From Clostridiaceae bacterium (GTDB lineage Bacteria > Bacillota > Clostridia > DSM-8532): a stretch of DNA of 55,102 bases. Location of the stretch: positions 1-55,102 of the forward strand of contig JAAYXD010000258.1 in assembly GCA_012516065.1 (NCBI GenBank), in the 5' to 3' direction. The notes beneath the pieces are model-generated. The model did no database searches. It saw nothing but the letters and a program-made list of their open reading frames with translations, and had not been told where the DNA came from. The translations under genes and the position numbers were made by a program. Shown here in pieces: positions 25,456 through 35,159 of this stretch; within the stretch, counting starts at the first letter, position 1; each line of letters opens with the position of its first letter.

Positions 25456-28400
25456 ACGTAGCACAGAAACCCGATGTAAAACAGATCCTCAGTCGGCTCA
25501 AAGATTTCCAGAGGCGAACAGTAGACTATGTCATTAGGAGGCTCTATCACGATCCGGATAGAGTCAACCGCTTCCTGGTTGCAGATGAGGTCGGCCTTGG
25601 CAAGATAATGGTAGCACGTGGGGTAATCGCCCGTGCCATTGAGGAGCTATGGGACAAGGTAGATCGAATCGACATTGTCTACATCTGTGCCAACGCCGAG
25701 ATCGCCCGCCAGAACCTGAACCGCCTTGACATCGACAGCGACAGGACGATCGCCTTCTCAACGCGCCTAACCCTTCTGCCTATGCAGATACACGACCTTC
25801 GAGGCAACAAGTTGAACTTCGTGTCATTCACGCCTGGAACGTCCTTCGACCTGCGTTCCCGCGAAGGCATGGCTGAGGAGCGAGCCTTGATCTACCATAT
25901 GCTGCGCATGGGATGGCAGTTTGGCGATCGTGCCGGGCCGAAGAACCTTATGCAGTGCCATGTTCAGCGCAGTGATTCCTGGAGAGAGCGCCTTGATAGG
26001 TTCCCGTCTGGTAGGATCGACAGGGGATTACAGGACGCCCTTATGGAGGAGTTGACGAAGAGGCCGGAGATACGCAAGCGATTTGATCACCTGGCAGATA
26101 GGTTTGGCTATTCTCGCAAACACGTGCCTTACCGGGACCGCAGAGAGCAACTTGAGTTGGTGGGTGACCTCAGGCGAGCGCTTGCCGAGGCCTGTGTCAA
26201 CGAGCTGGAACCTGATCTCGTCATCATGGACGAGTTTCAACGCTTCACGGATCTTCTGTATGGCAATGACGAGGTGGCGAGCCTGGCCGAGACGCTCTAT
26301 AGCTATCCCGGCGCCAAGGTCCTGCTGCTCTCAGCGACGCCGTACAAGATGTATACGATCTATCACGAGACCGAGGACAGCGACCACTACGAGGACTTCG
26401 TGAGCGCAGTCCGCTTCCTTCAGGACTCGCCCGAAGTTACCCGTGCGTTTGAGGGGAAGCTGGCAAGGTACCGACGAGAGCTCCTCTCCTTTGAACCCGA
26501 GCACGCCGATGGCCTGGACGAGGCCAAACACGACGTAGAACAGGAGCTACGACAGGTTATGTGCCGCACCGAGAGATTAGCGGTTACAGAAGACCGAGAC
26601 GGCATGGTTTCCGAGTCGCCTGGCGACTTAAGCATGCCGACTGCGCAAGAGCTTCGCTCCTATGCGGCTCTCGACGCGGTTGCTCGGGCGCTGGATGTCA
26701 CAGAACCAATCGAGTACTGGAAGTCCGCCCCCTATGTACTGAGTATCATGGATAGACAGGGGTACAAGCTCAAGGAGAGGTTCGTGAAGGCTCTGGCGGA
26801 GCTGGAGGCTGCAGGCGCTGGCCGTAGTTCGACTGCGGGAAGAAGCACCGATGCGGATTCTGAAGTGGATGCAGGGGTCGATGTTGGAGCAGGTGCTCAG
26901 GTCGATGCGAGGGCTACGGCGGAGTTTGCAGCCGTCTTGGGTAAGTGTCGCAATAGCATGTTGTCCTGGAAAACCGTGAAGCGCTTCGATCGAGTCGATC
27001 CCGGCAATGCTAGGCTACGTACGCTCATGAGCCAGAAGATTGATCCAGGAGCTTGGCAGCTGTTGTGGTTACCTCCGTCACTGCCTTACTACGAGGTACC
27101 TAGTGGTCCGTATTCTGATCCGACACTGCAAGGGTTTACCAAGGGATTGGTCTTCTCTTCTTGGAAGGTCGTTCCCAAGGCCATCGCTATTCTCTGCAGC
27201 TATGAGGCAGAGAGGCTGATGATCGCTTCTGCGGGCCAGCAGGCCGACTACCAGGAGATCAGCCGACTCCGCACGCTGCCACTACGATTCCCGATCGTAG
27301 GAGGGAAGCCGGGTGGGATGTCTACCTTTACGCTGTTGTACCCGTGCCTTACGCTGGCCGAGGCTGTTGACCCTCTCATGATCGGGCTTGAGTTGGTCGG
27401 CACGGAGTTTCCGGGCCTGAAGGAGATACAGGGCATCGTTGCCCAGAAGCTGGAAGGGCTCTTGGCACCAATCATTGCCCAACATGCCAGGAATACTAGC
27501 CGGAGTGGACTTCCCGATCCTAGCTGGTACTGGGCCGCCTTGCCTCTACTCGATAAGAAGTACCACCCTAGAGAGGTAGGCAATTGGCTAAGGCACCAGT
27601 CTGACGATCTGGCCTGGGGAGAGATGGCCAGGGATTTCCGCGATCCCGAAACACATACTGGCTTCGCAGGGCATGTGGACGCGTTTAGCAGGCTTATTAA
27701 GGAACCTTCGTCTTTGGGACGGCCGCCCGACGACCTCGTCACTGTCGTGACCAAGATCGCTCTGGGCTCACCGGCCGTAACAGCGCTCCGTGCTCTTCGG
27801 CGGAGCTGTAGGACGGAGGCAGAGGCTGGGCATGCAGAAGGGGCCGGGCATGTGGAAAGGGCTGCGCATGTGGAATCAACCCGTCCCATGCAGACCGATC
27901 ATTTGTTGGCGGCATCCGCTCGGGTCGCCCTGGGCTTTCGTTCTTTGTTCAACCTGCACGATTCCGTCGCCTTGCTCCGCAGCATGGGTAGAGCGCATGG
28001 GAGCGGCCCGAATGGGGACAGCGACGTAGAGCGGTACTGGGAGGTAGTCCTCGACTATTGTCTGAGCGGCAACCTGCAAGCACTCCTAGACGAGTATGTC
28101 CACATACTCCGAGACTCGCTCGGAGTCACAGACAAGTCGCATGGAGTAGCTCTTCGAGAACTGGCGGACGAGATGGAGGCTACTGTCTCCATCAGAGCCG
28201 TCAACCTGGACTTCGACGATCTGGAACCCGGCCAGCCGTACTTCGTGAAGTCACACAGCCTTCGCTGTCGGTACGCTCTCCGTTACGGAGACTACCGAAG
28301 TAGCGAAGATGAGTCCGCTACCCGTGCGGACCAGGTGCGTAGGGCGTTTAACTCCCCCTTTAAACCCTTCATTCTCGCCTCTACATCAATCGGTCAGGAG

Positions 28401-28877
28401 GGCCTGGATTTCCATCAGTACTGCCATGACATATATCACTGGAACCTCCCCTCGAACCCAGTCGATCTAGAGCAACGCGAAGGGCGAGTCCACCGGTACA
28501 AGGGCCATGCCATCCGCAAGAACGTGGCTGGCATCTTCGGTCTACGTTCACTGCTCGGCCGGGTGAGCGATGGCGAGGACCCGTGGCTTGCTCTCTTCGA
28601 GCTTGCTGCGTCGACGCGAGGGCCCGGATGCTGCGAGCTGGTGCCATACTGGGTCTACGAGTTCGAAGGAGGCCACAAGGTCGTGCGGCATATACCTGCC
28701 TTGCCTCTGAGCAGAGAGCTAGCCCAGATCGATGGTCTGAGACGCACACTTGCTGTCTACAGAATGGTGCTCGGGCAACCCAGACAGGAAGATCTAGTAG
28801 GATATCTATCGCAAAGGGCAGAGGGCGGTTTGAGCACAGACGAGCTGCTGAGGTTTAGGGTGGATCTGGCGCCGTAA
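25452..28877 (+). CDS. Large SNF2-like SF2 helicase with an altered Walker A
   Basis: This protein of about 1141 residues starts at a GTG behind AAAGGAGG and overlaps the PLD stop. Motif I reads VADEVGLGKIMVARGVIA: residue 52 is Ile where GKT is expected, a change reachable by one C-to-T step (ATA for ACA). Motif II is LVIMDEFQRF, motif III LLLSATPYKMYT. Near the C-terminus come STSIGQEGLDFHQYC and EQREGRVHRYKGHAIRKN, the motif V and VI block typical of defence helicases paired with PLD nucleases. Two low-complexity inserts (near residues 455-490 and 790-820, the latter with AGHAEGAGHVERAAHVES) separate the lobes. It probably drives DNA translocation for the PLD nuclease, unless Ile52 disables it. 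Confidence 0.9.
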   Translation: MNVAQKPDVKQILSRLKDFQRRTVDYVIRRLYHDPDRVNRFLVADEVGLGKIMVARGVIARAIEELWDKVDRIDIVYICANAEIARQNLNRLDIDSDRTIAFSTRLTLLPMQIHDLRGNKLNFVSFTPGTSFDLRSREGMAEERALIYHMLRMGWQFGDRAGPKNLMQCHVQRSDSWRERLDRFPSGRIDRGLQDALMEELTKRPEIRKRFDHLADRFGYSRKHVPYRDRREQLELVGDLRRALAEACVNELEPDLVIMDEFQRFTDLLYGNDEVASLAETLYSYPGAKVLLLSATPYKMYTIYHETEDSDHYEDFVSAVRFLQDSPEVTRAFEGKLARYRRELLSFEPEHADGLDEAKHDVEQELRQVMCRTERLAVTEDRDGMVSESPGDLSMPTAQELRSYAALDAVARALDVTEPIEYWKSAPYVLSIMDRQGYKLKERFVKALAELEAAGAGRSSTAGRSTDADSEVDAGVDVGAGAQVDARATAEFAAVLGKCRNSMLSWKTVKRFDRVDPGNARLRTLMSQKIDPGAWQLLWLPPSLPYYEVPSGPYSDPTLQGFTKGLVFSSWKVVPKAIAILCSYEAERLMIASAGQQADYQEISRLRTLPLRFPIVGGKPGGMSTFTLLYPCLTLAEAVDPLMIGLELVGTEFPGLKEIQGIVAQKLEGLLAPIIAQHARNTSRSGLPDPSWYWAALPLLDKKYHPREVGNWLRHQSDDLAWGEMARDFRDPETHTGFAGHVDAFSRLIKEPSSLGRPPDDLVTVVTKIALGSPAVTALRALRRSCRTEAEAGHAEGAGHVERAAHVESTRPMQTDHLLAASARVALGFRSLFNLHDSVALLRSMGRAHGSGPNGDSDVERYWEVVLDYCLSGNLQALLDEYVHILRDSLGVTDKSHGVALRELADEMEATVSIRAVNLDFDDLEPGQPYFVKSHSLRCRYALRYGDYRSSEDESATRADQVRRAFNSPFKPFILASTSIGQEGLDFHQYCHDIYHWNLPSNPVDLEQREGRVHRYKGHAIRKNVAGIFGLRSLLGRVSDGEDPWLALFELAASTRGPGCCELVPYWVYEFEGGHKVVRHIPALPLSRELAQIDGLRRTLAVYRMVLGQPRQEDLVGYLSQRAEGGLSTDELLRFRVDLAP

Positions 28878-29257
28878 TATGGGCCTCCAATGACAGCCCG
28901 TCCAGTTGTGTCTACGGCCGGGTGGTCTACTGACACATGCAGGAATCGCAGAATCTGGCTCGAAACAACCCACATAATGGCAAGCTAGACGGTCTCACGA
29001 TCAATGCAATAGCCGCTGGATTTCAGACAAGCGGTGGATGTGGTTCGAGAACGAGTTGAGCGATTTGAGTCAGAGTCCCCGATTGCTGTCCGGACTGGAT
29101 CGAGAGAGAAGCGTAGTATCCGGGAGGTGCCTCGCCGTACGCTCAATGTGGTGGGATCAGCTCGCTGTGAGTCTAGTGTTAGCCCGGAAGCTTTACACAG
29201 CTAACGAAGCAATCTGCTCCTCCTGCAGAGAGCTCTAGAGGAGGTGTAAGTGAACGA
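28878..29257. other. Intergenic stretch without a supportable gene
   Basis: Open frames of 66-72 residues occur on both strands but show no domain. An AGGAGG at 29230-29235 lies 22 bp before the next ATG, too far to be its ideal ribosome binding site. Confidence 0.5.
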
Positions 29258-30220
29258 ATGAGCCTGCCATTGAAGCAGTCACGGGCAGTGCGTGAGCTCG
29301 CGACAGTGCTGTATGATTTTCTGCCTTGGTCGGGAAGCTCTGCGTGGAAGGGGCACATTACGTTTAAGATCATCGCCGATGGAGTGGGGGTGGGTGATTA
29401 CTGGCAGCGTGGCAGCAAGCTGCCGGGGCTGGTCACTCTTCTCGAAAGAACACTAGAGTCAAGGCGGGATCGCTTTGAGTATCTCGTAGTTGAGATTGTT
29501 CGCAACGGCCTGACTTACCGCGAGAAACAGGGTCGTCCCATTACGCCCGAGGAGCTCGACAAGATCAACGGACTCATCCTTGAGATCGGCTTTAAGTTCC
29601 CAGATCTCTGGGACCCTGACCTCCGTACGTCCCTCTCGGCGAATGGTGCAACGCGAGCAAAGAGTCACCTCGAACAGGCACTACATCGGCAGCACCTTGT
29701 GGTGACAGAGAGGACACAGCGACGTCAGGAGCTTGAGATATTGAGACAGGAGTTCATTGATCTTCACGAGTCCTCGGATAGGCAGAAGGCAGGCTATCAA
29801 CTCGAGAAGATGCTCAATCGGCTGTTCGCTCTGCATGGACTAGATCCGCGACAGCCGTTTCGGTCGGTAGGTGAGCAGATCGACGGATCGTTCGAACTAG
29901 ACCATGAGATCTACCTTGTTGAAGTCAAATGGCAGCAGAGTCCATGTTCGGCTGGAGATCTCTATGCTTTTCGAGAGAAGATATTAGGTAAGTCGCAGTT
30001 CACCCGAGGCGTATTCGTGTCTATCTACGGTATAAGCCTGGAGGCTCAGGAATCGATCACGAAAGGCAAACAGCCGACGTTCTTCATTGTTGACGGCCAT
30101 GACCTCATGGTGTTACTGGGAGGAGACATAGACTTAACGACATTCCTTCGTCGTCGTCAGCGTCTGTTGGCCGAAGAGGGACGGGTATTGGTCCCGACTA
30201 GTGAAGCCTTTGCTCAATGA
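29258..30220 (+). CDS. Mrr-like PD-(D/E)XK nuclease with the shared N-terminal domain
   Basis: This 320-residue protein has an N-terminal helical domain (about 10-120; AVRELATVLYDFLPW, PEELDKINGLILEIGFKFPDLWDP) homologous to the start of the TIGR02391 protein at 20380. A coiled linker follows, then a restriction-endonuclease fold from about residue 178: GYQLEKMLNRLF (Glu183), EQIDGSFEL (Asp209) and YLVEVKWQQ (Glu222, Lys224). GDLYAFREKILGKSQFTRGVFVSIYGI then matches the Mrr/NERD-like core. The catalytic set E-D-ExK is complete, so it should cut DNA. It is probably guided or activated through the N-terminal domain. The group II intron begins 21 bp after its stop. Confidence 0.85.
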   Translation: MSLPLKQSRAVRELATVLYDFLPWSGSSAWKGHITFKIIADGVGVGDYWQRGSKLPGLVTLLERTLESRRDRFEYLVVEIVRNGLTYREKQGRPITPEELDKINGLILEIGFKFPDLWDPDLRTSLSANGATRAKSHLEQALHRQHLVVTERTQRRQELEILRQEFIDLHESSDRQKAGYQLEKMLNRLFALHGLDPRQPFRSVGEQIDGSFELDHEIYLVEVKWQQSPCSAGDLYAFREKILGKSQFTRGVFVSIYGISLEAQESITKGKQPTFFIVDGHDLMVLLGGDIDLTTFLRRRQRLLAEEGRVLVPTSEAFAQ

Positions 30221-30241
30221 GGCGTGTACACTGGAGAAGAA

Positions 30242-30890
30242 GTGTGTCCAGCGGTGCGCCAAGCGAAGCCTGGCGGTTCTGATAGAGTGAAGGCCCCTAT
30301 ACGGTAAGGAGGTAACGCTCCACCGGTAGTAGGCCTTGCGTGTCAGCAGGTGACTGCTGAGACGAGGCGTAGGCCGCGTACCCAATAGGCCGTAGGGGTG
30401 ACCGCATACCCTGAGACGATACAGCCCCGTCAAAGCTATGGAAGTGGATTGCGACAGTGTCGCTGGTCTGGAAGCCGACATGAAACGAACGTTATTGCGA
30501 GTCCGCGTGGATTCCGCCGGGGTCCGAGAGTGTGGCATGTTGGGAGAGAACCGTCAGGAACTTGGGAGGTCCCATATCTCTCCTGCTCATAGGCAGGTAG
30601 GTGTAGCCGAACGCAAGACAGGTGCACCGAAGGAGTGTGGGAAGTCCTATCGGCCAGTAGTACTCCGAGACTGGAAGAGCCAGTTACATGGGGAAGGGGC
30701 CGACAGCAAGTCGAAACCCACACAGGAAACACGCGTCGCACTTGCGGCGGAAGAACACGTGCCACCCTCACTGAGGGTAACAGCGAACGAGGTAACACTC
30801 GGAGCGGAAGCGAGACTTGTTGAAGAACCCGGCGCGGGAAAACCGCACGCCGGGGGCTGTGAGGGGAAGCGAAGTAATCCGCCCTCCTAC
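30242..30890 (+). ncRNA. ORF-less group II intron RNA
   Basis: The segment starts GTGTGTCCAGC, a typical bacterial group II 5' end (GUGYG). It continues with stem-rich, AAGCGAAGCC/GGCGGTT-type domain I sequence and has no reverse-transcriptase frame. Near the 3' end, 30833-30856 folds as a domain V hairpin: CCCGGCG-CGG, a GAAAA loop, CCG-CA-CGCCGGG with the two-base bulge. A domain VI-like stem (GAGGGG...CCGCCCTC) and a 3' end in TAC follow. At 649 bp it lacks the usual 1.2-1.5 kb maturase insert, so any splicing or mobility would need a protein in trans. It sits between two defence genes. Exact ends are estimates. Confidence 0.7.
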
Positions 30891-30989
30891 CTCGAGGACG
30901 AATAAGGTCCGATAGCTCTCGCAGGTTGCTGAGTGCTGTCGCTGGCACCCCTGTCCGTTGGGTATAAAGAGGTCAGGTAGTGACTGCGT

Positions 30990-33900
30990 ATGGCAAGACG
31001 GAAGAGCGTAAGTAATCCCTTCTCCACTGGAGGCGGCGGCGCTCACTTTGAGGCTTACGTGCAGGCCTTGTTTGTCACATTGATGCTCACTGGTGGGCAT
31101 GCCCCTTGTCTCCCTTGTTGGCCGATCGTGGAGATAAGACTCCAGGGCAAGATCGACGGCTTCGATATAGACGATCTGATAGTCGTCGTCAAAGACCCAC
31201 ACACCAAAGAACGGCGAAAGCTGCTCGGTCAGGTGAAGCACTCCATTCGTGTCACTCCAAGGAGTCGGTTGTTTGGTGAGGTTATGCAGGCCGCGTGGAA
31301 TGACTTCAACAACCCAAGGGTCTTTTCAAGAGGCAAAGATGTCATCGCCCTGATTACCGGCCCGCTGAGCGAGACTGATGAACATAATGTGCAGTGGCTG
31401 CTGAACCAGGCCAGGCGCGCAGATGACGTTGATACGTTCTTCCGGAATGTAGATCAGGCGAGATTCAGCCCACCCAAGAGCTGTAAGAAACTCGGGGCCA
31501 TTCAAGACCACCTGAAGATAGCTAATGGCGGCAATGAGGTTCCAAGAGAGGAGCTTTACAGCTTTTTGAGACACCTCTATTTGCTCGATTATGATCTGGG
31601 CGATGAGTTCGGTGTCGTTTTGTCACTGCTGCACTCCCATATTTCCCAATTCCAGCGCCGGAATCCGGAGTGGGTGTGGTCGAGGATAGTGGACATGGTG
31701 CAGATTTGGAATAAGGACGCCGGAACAATCACTCGTGATAGCCTGCCCCAAGACCTTTTGGAAGTCTTTAGGCCCAAGATCGTGACGGAGATGCCAGAAG
31801 CTCTCAAGACGCCTCAAGAGAGGCCCAAGGCAAATTGGATGCAACATCCTGACGCAAACTACTTGGCATTGGCGACCCTCATAGGTGCGTGGAATGAAAA
31901 GAGCAAATGCGACATCGACGCGGTTACTCAGCTGCTCAGAATGGACTATGACACTTGGCTAGAGAAGGCGCGAGAGATATTACATTACCCCAAGAGTCCG
32001 TTGTCACTTAAGAATGGCATCTGGAGAGTCTCGAATCGGGCTGAGCTTTGGGCTCTTCTTGGACAGCGTATTTTGGATCAGGACCTTGACATCTTTGGAT
32101 CTCTGGCCGTTACCTTGCTGAAAGAGCGTGACCCCGCCTTTGAATTGCCTGCTGAGGAGCGATATGCGGCCAGCGCGTATGGGAAAGACTTGAGTCATTC
32201 GCGCGTGTTGCGGGAAGGGATCGCTGAAGGTCTCGCTATTCTGGGGAATCGACCCGATGTATGTTGCAGTTGTTCCATGATCAAGGCAGAAACAACCGCC
32301 GTTTTGGCCATACGCGAAATCCTGGGCAAGGCCGACTGGGTCATCTGGGGAAGTCTGGACCATTTATTGCCTCTTCTGGCTGAAGCTGCTTCGGGTGAAT
32401 TCCTTGATGCAGTCGAAGACGCGCTGCAGATGATTCCCTGTCCATTTGATCGGCTACTCGAGCAGGAAGGTAAGGGTATCTTTAGTAGGAACTACTTAAC
32501 AGGTTTGCTGTGGGCTCTAGAAGGTTTGGCATGGGATGAGCAGTACCTAGTTCGCGTCTGTAATGTACTCGGCGAGCTCGGCAGCCGTGATCCCGGTGGT
32601 CAGTGGGCCAACCGACCCTCTGAATCGCTGGCGACCATCCTGCTCCCATGGCTACCCCAGACTCTGGCATCTGTTGAGAAGCGCAAGGTGGCAGTTCAGA
32701 CGCTCCTTAGAGAGTGTCCGGACGCCGCCTGGAATCTGATCCTTCAGCTTCTTCCTGGCCAGCACCAGACCTCTTCTGGATCGTACAAACCAAAGTGGCG
32801 AAGAACTGTCCCCGATGACTGGAAGGAGGGCGTAACACATCAGGAATACTGGCAACAAGTGTCCCTCTATTCGGAGCTGGCAGTCGATGCCGCAGGCCAT
32901 GATATCGACCGGCTCTCAGGACTCATTGACCATCTTGATAGCCTGCCAAGGCCAGTTTTTGACAAGCTCATTGAAGCTCTCACCTCGCAGCCCATTTCCG
33001 AATTGCCTGAAGATCAACGACTCTCGCTATGGACTCATCTAGCGAAGTTCGCTAGAAGGCACCGACGGTTTTCGGATGCAGAATGGGTATTGCCTGATGA
33101 GCTGATTACCCGAATTGAAGATGCAGCTGAAAAGCTCGCCCCGACCAATCCACTTAACCTGTATCAACACCTCTTCACTGATCGTGACTTTGATCTCTAC
33201 GAAGAAAACGGCAATTGGAAGGAACAGCGAAAGAGACTTGATGAGCGGCGAGACGCGGCGATTGGGGAGATCTTTCGGCAGAATGGTACCGACGGTGTAG
33301 TTCGATTTGCCGAGTCCGTGGTCTCACCAGATCAAGTGGGATACGCCCTTGGCGCTGTTTTGGACGATGCGATTGAACGGGATCTCTTGCCTCACTTTTT
33401 GGATAGAACAGATAACAAACATAGGGCCTTAGTGGGCGGACTCATCTGGAGGCGATTCCACACTAGCGGCTGGAGCTGGTGTGACAGCATCGAGAAATCA
33501 GGTTGGAGTCCAGGGCAAGTTGGTCACTTTCTGGCTTGCTTGCCGTTCACCAAGGGAACGTGGGATCGTGCTTCTGAATGGCTCAAGGAGAATCAAGTGG
33601 AATACTGGTCACGTGCTAGTGCCAATGCTTATCAGGCCGATGGTGACCTTTCCACTGCTATCGATAAGCTCATCGAGCATGGCAGGCCATGGTCAGCGAT
33701 CAACTGCTTGGGCATTATGCATCTCACAGAACAGCCGATCAGTGCCAAGCAATGTGTCCGGGCTCTACTCGCTGCGGGTTCTTCCAATGAGTCTGCTAAC
33801 TCCATGGACCTGTACAATGTTGCTGAACTAATCCGGCTTCTTCAGTCGGAGGCTTCGGTTGCGCAAGAAGACCTCTTTGCAGTTGAATGGGCATATCTCC

Positions 33901-34532
33901 CTCTGTTGGACCGTCGTAGTGGAGTCGCCCCCAAACTCCTTGAAAGCAGGTTAGCTAGTGATCCCAAGTTCTTCTCCCAGGTGGTCCAACTAGTCTATCG
34001 ATCGAAAAGAAAGGACCAATCATCCGGGGAGTCGACGGAGAGGTTAAGGGTGATAGCGAGAAATGCCTGGCGGTTGCTGCATGGGTGGAGAACACCACCG
34101 GGACTGCACGAAGATGGTGGGTTCGATGCGAAGTATTTCCTAGAGTGGCTTCAGCAAGTGAAGAATCTCTGCATGGAATCAGGACATCTGGAAGTAGCGC
34201 TGGGCAAGATCGGTGAAGTCTTGATCTACGCTCCATCTGATCCGGATGGGCTGTGGATACATAAGGCTGTTGCGGCAGCCCTAAATGCCCGTGATGCTGA
34301 AGATATGCGCTCCGGATTCCGACGGGGAGCAGTCAATTCTCGTGGTGCTTATTGGGAGGACCCCTCGGGCAGATCCGAGAAAGCACTGGCTGAGCAGTTC
34401 CGTCGTAAGGCTGAGGATGTGGAGAATGCTGGCTTTCATCGATTTGCTGTTACATTGAGAGATCTAGCAGAGAGGTACGAACGCGAGGCTAAACGTGTAG
34501 TTGACGAGTACGAAGACCGTGATGACGAATAG
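30990..34532 (+). CDS. Cap4/DUF4297-like nuclease fused to a giant helical scaffold
   Basis: This 1180-residue protein opens with a nuclease-like domain: STGGGGAHFEAYVQALFVTL (Glu21), then GKIDGFDIDDLIVVVKD (Asp61/62) and KLLGQVKHSI (Gln81, Lys83). This D...(E/Q)xK pattern resembles the dsDNA nuclease domain of Cap4/DUF4297 effectors. The remaining roughly 950 residues are regular alpha-helical repeats without a Walker A or B motif, ending in a charged tail (YEREAKRVVDEYEDRDDE). Avs-type proteins use a similar nuclease but include a STAND NTPase; none is visible here. The likely role is a large single-gene sensor-nuclease. The start follows AGAGGTCAGG, after a TATAAA at 30963. Confidence 0.8.
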   Translation: MARRKSVSNPFSTGGGGAHFEAYVQALFVTLMLTGGHAPCLPCWPIVEIRLQGKIDGFDIDDLIVVVKDPHTKERRKLLGQVKHSIRVTPRSRLFGEVMQAAWNDFNNPRVFSRGKDVIALITGPLSETDEHNVQWLLNQARRADDVDTFFRNVDQARFSPPKSCKKLGAIQDHLKIANGGNEVPREELYSFLRHLYLLDYDLGDEFGVVLSLLHSHISQFQRRNPEWVWSRIVDMVQIWNKDAGTITRDSLPQDLLEVFRPKIVTEMPEALKTPQERPKANWMQHPDANYLALATLIGAWNEKSKCDIDAVTQLLRMDYDTWLEKAREILHYPKSPLSLKNGIWRVSNRAELWALLGQRILDQDLDIFGSLAVTLLKERDPAFELPAEERYAASAYGKDLSHSRVLREGIAEGLAILGNRPDVCCSCSMIKAETTAVLAIREILGKADWVIWGSLDHLLPLLAEAASGEFLDAVEDALQMIPCPFDRLLEQEGKGIFSRNYLTGLLWALEGLAWDEQYLVRVCNVLGELGSRDPGGQWANRPSESLATILLPWLPQTLASVEKRKVAVQTLLRECPDAAWNLILQLLPGQHQTSSGSYKPKWRRTVPDDWKEGVTHQEYWQQVSLYSELAVDAAGHDIDRLSGLIDHLDSLPRPVFDKLIEALTSQPISELPEDQRLSLWTHLAKFARRHRRFSDAEWVLPDELITRIEDAAEKLAPTNPLNLYQHLFTDRDFDLYEENGNWKEQRKRLDERRDAAIGEIFRQNGTDGVVRFAESVVSPDQVGYALGAVLDDAIERDLLPHFLDRTDNKHRALVGGLIWRRFHTSGWSWCDSIEKSGWSPGQVGHFLACLPFTKGTWDRASEWLKENQVEYWSRASANAYQADGDLSTAIDKLIEHGRPWSAINCLGIMHLTEQPISAKQCVRALLAAGSSNESANSMDLYNVAELIRLLQSEASVAQEDLFAVEWAYLPLLDRRSGVAPKLLESRLASDPKFFSQVVQLVYRSKRKDQSSGESTERLRVIARNAWRLLHGWRTPPGLHEDGGFDAKYFLEWLQQVKNLCMESGHLEVALGKIGEVLIYAPSDPDGLWIHKAVAAALNARDAEDMRSGFRRGAVNSRGAYWEDPSGRSEKALAEQFRRKAEDVENAGFHRFAVTLRDLAERYEREAKRVVDEYEDRDDE

Positions 34533-35159
34533 ACGAGTGTCTAGCGACTGCAAAGACGCAGATTTGAGGTTGTCCCGGTTTCGTGGACAAGTTATCGCTA
34601 GGCAACGGATTGCACACCCGTCTGCTGCGAAGCCTGCCATCGCTTCTTGGGTCCCATTGGGTTGCAGTAGTCCAGGGTCGAGTGACGGCAGGAACCGATG
34701 TGGAATGTTGACGTAGTCGATGATGGCCGACGTCAGGCCTCGACAGATCGACCAGGTATATCGACCCTGAAGATCGGTTTATTGGACCGCAGTGCTTGTA
34801 TAGCGGTATCGGAGCTGTTAAGCACATGGCGGTTCTTGGTTTTCTATGGGCTCTACTCCCCATGAGTCGGTCCGTCGTCTGCCGCATCCTCGCTGTCGTG
34901 GCGTCTGCTGCAGCAATGGATGTCGCCTTTGAAGTGTTTGGCACCCTTCTCGATCCTCCGCCCATGCAGACGATTCCGGCATCGTGGCGTTATACCGGAG
35001 CACAGGACGGCGAAGGTGAGATCATCATCGCAGGTGGAGACCAACCCTTTGAGCGCGAGTCATACTACGGTACCTAATACGCGACCAACCAACTGACAGA
35101 GGTGGAGCCGTTCTCATAGGGATACTATAGGCTCACATCCGATGATAAGGTTCTATCGC
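34533..35159. pseudogene. IS3-family relic and unassigned sequence
   Basis: At 34575-34595 lies an IS3-type tip (GTCCCGGTTTCGTGGAC) also found near 54940. On the - strand 34640-34790 is related to the IS3 orfB C-terminus at 5650-5800 (the HSTLG / FYNRR region), but stops break it. The open frame 34796-35077 has no domain that I recognise and is not supported as a gene. Confidence 0.55.

Noticed and set aside
30438-30905. 155-residue open frame
   Set aside because: It lies wholly inside the group II intron RNA and shows no reverse-transcriptase motif; it is a by-product of RNA structure.
34796-35077. 93-residue open frame with a hydrophobic N-terminal part
   Set aside because: It starts in an IS3 relic, has no recognised domain and no convincing ribosome binding site.
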